Below, piece by piece: positions 56,701 through 64,000 of a stretch of 64,000 nucleotides of DNA. Under the pieces are notes generated by a model. The model had not been told where the DNA came from. It worked only from the letters and a program-made list of their open reading frames with translations, and did no database searches. The stretch comes from Hypericum androsaemum (Eukaryota; Streptophyta; Magnoliopsida; Malpighiales; Hypericaceae): assembly GCA_963995505.1 (NCBI GenBank), contig OZ023187.1, forward strand, positions 5,711,501-5,775,500, read 5' to 3'. Position 1 is the first letter of the stretch; each line of letters opens with the position of its first letter. The position numbers and the translations under genes were made by a program.

Positions 56701-58047
56701 TCCACTTCTTGCTCTTCAAGAATCTTATCCTCAATACTTGCCACGATCTCCTTGCCAAACTCATGGACGCATCCCTCCACCAGATCAATCTTCATGCACG
56801 TGCCCTCATCAAGAGGGTGACGCATTGCATCAGACATCTTAAACACCACCTCTTCGTCTCCTACTCGAAGGATCAATCTTCCACCATGCACATCAACATA
56901 AGTACGGGCTGTGTTAAGGAAAGGTCGTCCAAGAATTAATGGACAACTTTTATCCTCGACAAAGTCTAGCACCACAAAGTCCACTGGGAAGATAAATTTA
57001 TCAACCTTTACCAGGACATCCTCCACGATCCCAAATGGCTTTTTTATGGTTTGGTCCGCCAATTGGAGTAGCATCGATGTTACTTTCACCTCACTTAATC
57101 CTAGTTTCTGAAAGATGGACAAAGGCATCAAGTTGATACTTGCACCTAAGTCACACAAACACTTTGGAAACTCCACATCACCAACAAGACAGGGGATAGT
57201 GAAACTCCCAGGATCTTTTAACTTCGTTGGAAGATTCTGGGAGACAAGAGAACTACAGCTGGCCGTTAGAGCCACCGTCTGCCCATCCTCCCACTTCCTC
57301 TTTTTAGTGATGAGTTCCTTGAGAAACTTCTAGTATTGCGGCAATTGATCCAACATCTCAAGAAAAGAAATACTGATCTGGATATTCTTCATCTTCTCCA
57401 TGAAGCCAATAAACTTGTCATCCATCACATTCTTCTTTTTCACTCTTTGAGGGAATCGTAGTCGAGGAGCTTTAGGTGGTGGTGGCACGTAGACTTCTTC
57501 TTCAGCACTCTTAACCGGTGGACTTCTCTCTCTCTCTGCCTCTACTTCTTTCTCCTCCTCATTGGCTTCCATAGGATCGTCATTGTTCCTCCGGGTTGCC
57601 TCTTGAAAAGCTATTTCCTTACCACTCCTCAAAGAAATTGCATTCACATTTCCTCGAGGATTTATTTCTGTGGAGCTTGGCAGGGAGCCGGAAGCTCTAT
57701 GGGAACTCGCCTTTGCAATTTCTCCAAGTTGAGTCTCCATATTATGCATCGCGGTAGCTTGTCCCTTGAGAATTTGCTCCAAGTTGTTCTGCCGTGCACC
57801 TTGTTGTTGTATGGCTGCCAAAATTTGGCTTTGTTGGCTAACCACACCTCCAACTTCGTGTATAAACTTATCCATCTTCTCAAACTTCTCCTCCATAGCG
57901 CCCATTCTATCTGTCAAGAACGAACGTGGTTGAAAACCCGGAGGGGGCCCTTGAGGTTGATACCGAAGAGGAGGTCCTTTATTCAGGGACCATCGCCATA
58001 TTTTCGCCATTATTTCCTCCCTTCCATGAGAAGTTTGGGTGATTTCT
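53710..58047 (-). pseudogene. pol: Pol polyprotein of Athila-2 with few breaks
   Basis: From the minus strand, a spacer domain after gag (58127-57330, EEKFEKMDKFIHEVGGVVSQ) is followed by the protease with DLGASINLM (57275 piece) and RT with YRKLNDATRKDHFPLP, FLDGYSGYNQ and FMDD. RNase H (55758-54904) has [10 protein letters not shown] and [14 protein letters not shown]. Next are the HHCC finger (CDRCQRTGN) and the integrase D, D and E ([24 protein letters not shown]), all three catalytic residues intact. Visible breaks are a TAG at about 57330-57332, one frameshift near 55750, TAGs near 54904 and at 54598-54600, and TGA at 54067-54069. This is a recently dead copy. Confidence 0.93.
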
Positions 58048-59190
58048 CTACCCCGGATTGTAGGTAGAGGAATAGGGGTTATTTCCCATCCTATTTGCCC
58101 CTTGACCTTGGCCTTGGCCACCAACAAAGTGTGCTTGCTCCACTTCCGTGTTCATCATAGCACATTCTTGCATCTCGTGGCCAACATTTCCACACGCTTC
58201 ACAAGTCGTCCTTACGGCTGCCGCATTGGTTTTGTTCAAGCTAAGATCGTTCACTTTTCTTGCCAACAATGCCAATTGGGCTTGAATAGAGGAGGCAACA
58301 TCAACATCAATCACTCCCTTTTGCTGGCTAATAGGTTGTCTTCCTTTCTCATTTGCCATAAGGATGTTTGTAGCTGCTAATTCTTCCACAATGTGGTAGG
58401 CATCATCTCTCTCTCTTCTCAAAAAGGATCCATTAGAGACAGCATCAACCGTCCCCCTTGTAGAGGGTCCAAGACCAAAGTAAAAAGTTTGGAGTAAAGA
58501 CTCCTCTGATATATTGTGGTGTGGACAACTCCTTTGTAATCCCTTGAATCTCTCCCAAGCTTCACTCAACGACTCATTCTCGAATTGTTGGAAGTTGTTA
58601 ATGTCCTTCACGAGTCTATTTGTCTTGGAGAAAGGAAAATACTTGTCAAGGAAGGCATTAGCTAGCTCTTCCCATGTTGTAATTGTTGTCCCAACCAGAT
58701 CCTTATACCATTTCTTTGCTTTGTCCTTCAAGGTAAATGGGAACAACCTTAGCTTCACAGCATCGTCGGTAGCTCCATTGTGCTTGAAGGTGTCGGCTAT
58801 CTCCAAAAAATTAGCAATATGGTCATTGGGATCTTCATTCGGTAATCCATAGAATTGGACCGAAGCTTGGAGCATGTGAATTACTGCTGGCTTGATCTCG
58901 AAGGTGTTAGCTTGAATAGCAGGCCTAGGAACTCCAGACATTGCCCCTCTCAAGGTGGGCCTAGCATAGTCCATGAGAGACCTTCGAGGAACTCCAACTC
59001 CTTACGCATCGCCTTGCGGAGCTCCTTGTGGAGCTTCTTGCACATGAGGTTGTTGATTCATCCTTGCTTGTGTCCTTCTCTCTTGTCGCAATACCTTTTC
59101 CAAGTATCCAATGTCAACGTCGACTCCGATCGGAATATTGTGCGTTGAGCGAGTTGAGCGCATGCGACACATAAGTACCTTGTAAGACAA
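58048..59190 (-). pseudogene. gag: Gag protein of Athila-2, one stop near the N-terminus
   Basis: An N-terminal piece (59002-59190) ends in TAA at 59002-59004, and the frame continues to 58048 (308 residues from the next ATG). The capsid-like gag domain includes DHIANFLEIADTF and WEELANAFLDKYFPF. The CCHC knuckle CEACGNVGHEMQEC is complete. It is followed by Gly/Gln-rich sequence, after which the frame shifts into the ORF at 58127-57330. Confidence 0.9.
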
Positions 59191-59284
59191 ACAACAAAGG
59201 CACTAAGCAACAGTAACCAAGTAAACAAAAAAAATAAATATCCCAATCCAAGTTCGTAAGCCAAATTAAGCGTCTAGTACTTAA

Positions 59285-59302
59285 TCCCCGGCAACGGCGC
59301 CA
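59285..59302 (-). promoter_or_regulatory. Primer-binding site of Athila-2 (tRNA-Asp)
   Basis: Read on the minus strand, TGGCGCCGTTGCCGGGGA lies two bases after the 5' LTR. It is an 18-base match to the 3' end of plant tRNA-Asp, the usual Athila/Tat primer. Confidence 0.95.
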
Positions 59303-59304
59303 AT

Positions 59305-60783
59305 TGAAAGGAAGGATTTTCACCCCTCTTTGCAATAATGAGTAAGTAAGGGATTGTCGTCCCACAAGGACTAAGCTAGGCCGCAAAACTCGACTCTACC
59401 ACTAGTTTAGGACTATAAGAAATGGAGGTGTCAATTTCAAACACAATATGCTACTTGAAATAAAATTGCAACTAGACAAGGCGAAGGTTTAAACACTTGA
59501 AACAAGAGTGAGCTAGGTACCAATGACAACCTAAATAACCAAATGGCTTATGGGGTTTATAAAGTTCATGATATGGTCCGGATGTTTCGAAGGCAACTAA
59601 TCAACGCTCTCGCAACAAACTAGTCTAAATCGATTCTTAACTAGACTTAGATGAACTAACCACGCTATCGCGATAAATTAGCCATCTAATCTAACTAAAC
59701 ACCAACTATAATCACCATCCTTTGGACAACTAGTCACCTAAGGTGATCTCTCATCAATAGGTTTCTACTCAACTAGTTAAATGGTCCGTTAATCCTAACC
59801 CCTCTCAGCGATTAATATTAACTTAGTTCATAATCAAGGTGATCAATCTAGATCAAGCATTAAGCTCATTAACTAGTACACATACCTAGGCATATTAACC
59901 CCCTAAACCATTGGCTAAGTAGGTGCCATCAAAGCACCAAACTCACTAATCAACTACTCACACATATTCACCAAACAACTCAACACATCCATTGAACAAA
60001 GCAAGCAAAGCAAGAACATTAAAAGAGAGAGTAAGAGAAAGCTCAAGATGGTCTTCAAGCATCCAATATTCTTCCTTCAAGTTTCCTACACAAGCTTCAA
60101 CAATGGCTTCCTAGATCCAACAATGGAGAGCCAAGCTTTTTCTCCAAAGAAGAGAAAGTTAGTGGGGGAGTTGGTGAGTATTTTTAGCAAAATATCTAAT
60201 CTCCCTCTAAAGGAAAGCCAAGCAAAGGCTTTTATACAAGTTTTTCCCCCCAAAATGTCTCAGCCACGAAATTACAATTAAAGCCCAAAATGGGCCCAAA
60301 ACAAGTCTTCAAATTCGGCCCACTTGTGATAAAATCTTGACAGAATTGGACCACGACATTGAATCTAGCGTTCTCCCCTCTTAGACTCCGAATTTGAAGA
60401 AGACCATTAGAGACAAAGTTGTAGCCCCGGGTGTCTTCTTTCCAGAGCCATCTCACTCGTCTCCATCGGACTTCGGATGAGAAAGTTATCAATATTGGAG
60501 TCACAAGAGGTCCACCTCGCCCACGTCTTCGAGGTCTCGATTAAGCGTCCTTCTTCCCGGCAAATCAAATCGCATACGATGACCCAAGGTGACTTCACTT
60601 CCTCCACTTCACCTCACCAAATCTCCTAGCATGAAGAAAACACAACAAAAATATAAGACTACACTAAAACAAACAATGCACGATAAATGACATTACGACA
60701 ATGAAGAACAAACAAAAGCAATAGAAACAATGGTAAATCTACTCTAAAATAAACACAAAAGATGAGTGTTTCCACACTCATCA
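59305..60783 (-). repeat. 5' LTR of Athila-2 (minus strand)
   Basis: This is the second 1479-bp copy. The same terminal hairpin is at 60761-60782, and the TATA-like box is near 60224-60237. Confidence 0.95.
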
Positions 60784-60788
60784 CTAAT
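60784..60788. repeat. Target site duplication (CTAAT) right of Athila-2
   Basis: Exact repeat of 48868-48872, inside the RNase H coding region of Copia-2. Confidence 0.95.
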
Positions 60789-61199
60789 CTCTTATCTCTT
60801 GGAAGTCCAAGAAACAAACGACGATATCCTTGTCATCCTCAGAAGCAGAATATCGAGCACTCTCCAAGACAGCTAGTGAACTTCAATGGATAAAGTTCCT
60901 GCTCAACGATTTTGAAATTCCACACTCAGCTCCTGCCTTGCTTTATTGTGACAATCGCTCCGCCCTCTACATTGCTAAAAATCTCGTGTTTCACGAGTGT
61001 ACGAAACACATCGAGATCGACTGCCACCACGTCTGCGAGAAGATTCAACAAGGACTCATAAAGACGTTCCATGTCAGTACTCAATATCTTCTCACTGATA
61101 TGTTCACAAAGGCATTGTTTGCTAACTGGCTGAAATTCTTAATGTCAAAGTTGGGTATGCTCGACATCTACCCTCATCGCCTTCCAACTTGCGAGGGTG
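60789..61199 (+). pseudogene. Pol of Copia-2, 3' part (RNase H C-terminal half)
   Basis: Reading resumes after Athila-2 with SLISWKSKKQTTISLSSSEA followed by EYRAL, the expected continuation of the RNase H domain that stops at 48867. It then shows LLYCDNRSALYIAKN and KHIEIDCHHVCEKI. The purine block before the 3' LTR closes the element. Confidence 0.9.
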
Positions 61200-61534
61200 T
61201 GTCAAATATCCCAACAATCCCAGAGACAGCAACATCGGTGGACTCCACCTCCAACGAATTTGACTTCGACAGCAACTCACCAACAAACTCTTCTGCATAA
61301 CGGGGGTGCTCCAAACCGCTAGCCTACGTCTCCCTCCATGATCTGCAATTTGGTTTCTTTGATCCAATTGCCACAACAACACCTACATGCCTGGAGTTAG
61401 TACAACGTGCACACACCAATGTAGCAAGTTAGTTATTGCATTGTTACAATTATTAGTATAAATATGTAACCAGTTGATGTAAACATTAAAATGAGAATTA
61501 CAGATTATTTTTCTCAATTACACTACTTTTCACA
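61200..61534 (+). repeat. 3' LTR of Copia-2
   Basis: 335 bp, TGTCAAATATCC to CTTTTCACA. It is directly followed by four As and then the chromovirus LTR. Confidence 0.93.
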
Positions 61535-61538
61535 AAAA

Positions 61539-62094
61539 TGGCTTAGTCTTCCTCTTCCATCTCCTACTTTTGGTTCCGTCGCTAGGTAGGTAGGGGGAAT
61601 TGGATGGTATTAGATTGAAAAGAGGTGAAATTAGGGTTTAGTGTTGTTGCGTTGTATTGGGAATTTGGGTTTACCATTTTTTCCTCCGAAAGGTATAAAA
61701 GGGGAGGAGGTCTTGGTGAATTTGATGGTCCGTAACTAGGAAGAATGTCAGTGACCGGTAGAAAAGAAGAGAATTTTAGGGAGGAAAAGAAAGGAAATAG
61801 GCGAGAGAGAGAAGAGAAAGAGAGAAGAGAAAGAAAATAAGGGGAATAGATAATTGATTAATAATTGCATGATAATTACAATGAAAGGTGGACATAATAT
61901 ACTACTCATAGCTGAGTAGTTACAGATCACTACTTACGTGGAATAGTGATGACAATCCCACCACTTACTCCATGACTCACACGTGCACTAGTACTTAAAG
62001 AATTGAAATAGCATCACGACTAACAGACACGACATGACCCACTAATGACAACAACCATGACACGATCAGCTAATAATTAATTAAGATCGTGACA
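61539..62094 (-). repeat. 3' LTR of the chromovirus
   Basis: On the minus strand it starts TGTCACGATC and ends AAGCCA. The partner LTR is outside the window, so the left boundary rests on the TG/CA ends and on the end of Copia-2. Confidence 0.75.
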
Positions 62095-62110
62095 GTTGAC
62101 CCCCGTTAGC
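62095..62110 (-). promoter_or_regulatory. Polypurine tract of the chromovirus
   Basis: GCTAACGGGGGTCAAC on the minus strand directly precedes the LTR. Confidence 0.75.
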
Positions 62111-64000
62111 AAATTTTTGTCCCAAGAATTTAACGATTTAATTCTTCTACCTCTGGGAATTGAGACTTGACCATGTTGTAATCCTCCCAAGTTGCATCAT
62201 CTACGTGCAAGTTGGCCTACTTGATAAGTACCTGAACCACTCCACGATCCCCCCGCTTGACCAAACGGCAATCAATGACTACTTCTGGGGATGATTTTAG
62301 CTGCCCGTCTGCTGTAGTAAGAGGGGGTGTACTGATTTGAACTCCGCCAGCTCCAATTTGCTTCTTAAGCAAAGAAACGTGAAACACCGGGTGGATTGAT
62401 CATGATGATGGCAAGTCTAGCTTGTAAGCCACTGGGCCCATTCTTGACAGTACCCGATATGGGCCAAAGTATTTGGCTCTCAGCTTGATGTTCGAACGGA
62501 TTGCCAGCGAAGATTGCTTATACGGCTACAATTTAAGGAACACTTCATCGCCGACGTCGAATGCTCGCTCACTTCGCCCCTTATCCGCCTGTGTCTTCAT
62601 TCTATTTTGGGCTTTACTAAGAGCTTCAGTCAGGATACGAACCATTTGGGCGTGACGAGTAATATAGTCAGCAACTACCGCTACCAAAGTTTGCTCATCT
62701 TGTAGCCCCAGAATAGGAGGTGGACTGTACCCATAGACAACCTTGAAAGGTGTCTGCTTGATAGAGGAATGATAGGAGCTGTTGTACCAAAGCTCAGCAA
62801 GTGATAGCCATTTGGGCCAAGCTCCGAGACGCTGAAAGCACATGACGCAGAGGTAATGTTCGAGGCACTGGTTCAAACGCTCAGTATGTCCATCGAATTG
62901 AGGATGGTAGGCAGAGCTCATGTGCAAGGCGGTACCGAATGAGTGGAAGAGTTTGCACCATACATTGCTCATAAACACCTTATCTCTATCCGACATAATC
63001 ATGTTCGGTAAGCCATGGAGTTTGAACACGTTATCTAGGAGGAGATGAGCCACTTGGATGGCAGCAAAAGGATGAGACATAGGAATGAAATGCCTGTACT
63101 TTGAAAAGCGATCCACCACAACAAGGATCACATCTTTGCCGCCTGATTTCGAAAGTCCCTCCACAAAATTGAGCGCGATGTCCTTCCAAACTCCATCTGG
63201 GATAGCCAAGGGTTGTAGGAGACTGGGATATACCACATGTTCAGACTTACATCTCTGACATGTATCACAGCTTGCAACAAAGGTGGTAACTTGCACTTTA
63301 AGGCCAGGTCAATAAAAATACTTCTTGACCTGCTTGTAAGTGACCAGCCTTTCGGAATGGTCGCTAATAGAGGAGTCATGCATTTGTCGTATGATATCTT
63401 GACGTAATGCACTGAAAATTCCTACATAGAGGCGCCCCTTGAATCGCAGCAATCCTTGGTGAAGCTTGTAGTTGGGGTGAATGTTGGGATCAACTGTGAG
63501 CTCCGTTATAAGCTGGTGGGCTGTATCATCTCCTTGATAACGGTCCACCAATGTCGCCTTCCAACCTGATACGTGGGATGAAATGGCCTGTAATTCAACA
63601 ACAATAGATGCGGAAGAGGGGTCTGTAGGTAGATGGGAAAAAGCATTAGCCACCTTATTCTCGAACCCTCTGTGATATTCAATTGTAAAGTCCAAACCCA
63701 TTAGCCTCAATACTCCTTTTCGTTGCAAGTTCGTGTGAACTTTCTGGTCCAGAAGAAAATGGAGACTTTGGTAGTCCATTTTGATCACGAACAGAGCGCC
63801 TTCAAGGTAATGTCTCCATCAGGTCGCCGCGGAGAGAACCGCCAGGAGTTCTTTTTCGTAAATCACTAGTCCGGCATTGCGGGGGCCTAGCGCCTCGCTT
63901 AGGTATGTGATTGGTCGTCCTCATTGAGTGAGGGCAGCCCCGATGCCAAGATCCGATGCATCCGTCTCTAAAACAAAAGGACATGAAAAGTTAGGGTAAG
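62111..64000 (-). pseudogene. Chromovirus pol, RNase H to chromodomain, broken
   Basis: RNase H remnants lie at 63309-63984 (KMDYQSLHFLLDQKV and FTIEYHRGFENKVANAFSHL, where the family has ADALSR). The HHCC finger ends CDTCQRCK. The integrase core (62526-63296) keeps D (VVVDRFSKYRHF), D (IMSDRDKVF) and E (GHTERLNQ). A GPY/F-type region and a chromodomain-like end (ANLHVDDATWEDYNMVKSQF) lie at about 62140-62470. Chromodomains of this class direct insertion to marked chromatin. Stops at about 63309 and 62525, and a TGG-to-TAG change in the chromodomain near 62220, show that it is dead. Confidence 0.85.

Larger units (their letters stand above)
48873..60783 (-). mobile_element. Athila-type Ty3/gypsy LTR retrotransposon (Athila-2), nested in Copia-2
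   Basis: The two 1479-bp LTRs (48873-50351 and 59305-60783) face the minus strand and are flanked by the perfect duplication CTAAT (48868-48872 and 60784-60788). The element has a perfect tRNA-Asp primer site, gag, protease, RT, RNase H, integrase, an env-position ORF, a long non-coding 3' region and a polypurine tract. LTRs are equal in length with only scattered differences. The coding frame has few breaks, so this is the younger of the two Athila copies. It is younger than Copia-2, which it interrupts. Confidence 0.95.
44498..61534 (+). mobile_element. Ty1/copia element (Copia-2), split by Athila-2
   Basis: The LTRs are 44498-44853 and 61200-61534. The primer site TGGTATCACAGC follows the 5' LTR directly (methionine-initiator tRNA type), and a short purine block GCGAGGGTG precedes the 3' LTR. 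The gag-protease-integrase-RT-RNase H order is that of copia. Without the Athila-2 insertion (48873-60788) the element would be about 5.1 kb. The 5-base flanks GATAT and AAAA(T) do not match, so the original target duplication is lost or altered. Numerous stops and frameshifts mean it is not autonomous. Confidence 0.9.
61539..64000 (-). mobile_element. Chromovirus (Ty3/gypsy), 3' part only, runs off the window
   Basis: On the minus strand RNase H, integrase and a chromodomain-like tail are followed by a polypurine tract and a 556-bp LTR (61539-62094, TGTCACGATC to GACTAAGCCA). Gag, the rest of RT and the 5' LTR would lie beyond 64000. The LTR begins five bases after the end of Copia-2, so one of the two inserted at or beside the end of the other. 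Confidence 0.88.

Overview
The window is nuclear DNA of a flowering plant, most likely a eudicot. It holds spliced and single-exon plant genes (two F-box genes, a P-class PPR gene, a plastid-type membrane protein) set among plant-type transposable elements: Athila-type Ty3/gypsy, Ty1/copia, a chromovirus, an L1-like LINE with RNase H, Mutator-like elements, a pogo/Emigrant-like element and MITEs. I see no rRNA, tRNA or CRISPR features. The species cannot be named from this sequence.

Layout. 1-13302: a Pack-MULE-like element whose left end lies outside the window. It carries a ribose-5-phosphate isomerase fragment and is split by a complete 11.9 kb Athila element (945-12831, TSD CGTGG). 13303-16932: AT-rich spacer with two small DNA transposons. 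16933-about 23640: a decayed LINE on the minus strand. 24021-24334: a MITE with a 10-bp TSD. 26184-27260 and 34568-35638: two paralogous, intact F-box genes with a C-terminal membrane segment. Between them sits a short copia-like element (29721-32531) that carries a piece of a MAP65 gene. 36649-37807: a MULE with long TIRs. 39937-40745: a three-exon gene for a predicted plastid membrane protein. It is convergent with an intact PPR gene (41951-43789, minus), and the gap between them holds a perfect 40-bp inverted repeat. 44498-61534: a copia element whose RNase H region is split by a second complete Athila element on the minus strand (48873-60783, TSD CTAAT). 61539-64000: the 3' part of a chromovirus on the minus strand, directly abutting the copia element.

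The probable working host genes are the two F-box genes, the plastid protein gene and the PPR gene, clustered in 26-44 kb. All the transposon coding regions show stops or frameshifts, many of them of the C-to-T type expected from methylated DNA.

The least explained signal is in the two Athila elements. Each has a duplicated polypurine-tract block, with copies about 1.4 kb apart. The 1.4 kb between the copies is non-coding yet collinear and recognisably conserved between the two elements. Other points worth a check are the MAP65 capture, the multi-fragment Pack-MULE, the perfect hairpin, and the palindromic GGCG modules shared by the first Athila LTR and its own interior.
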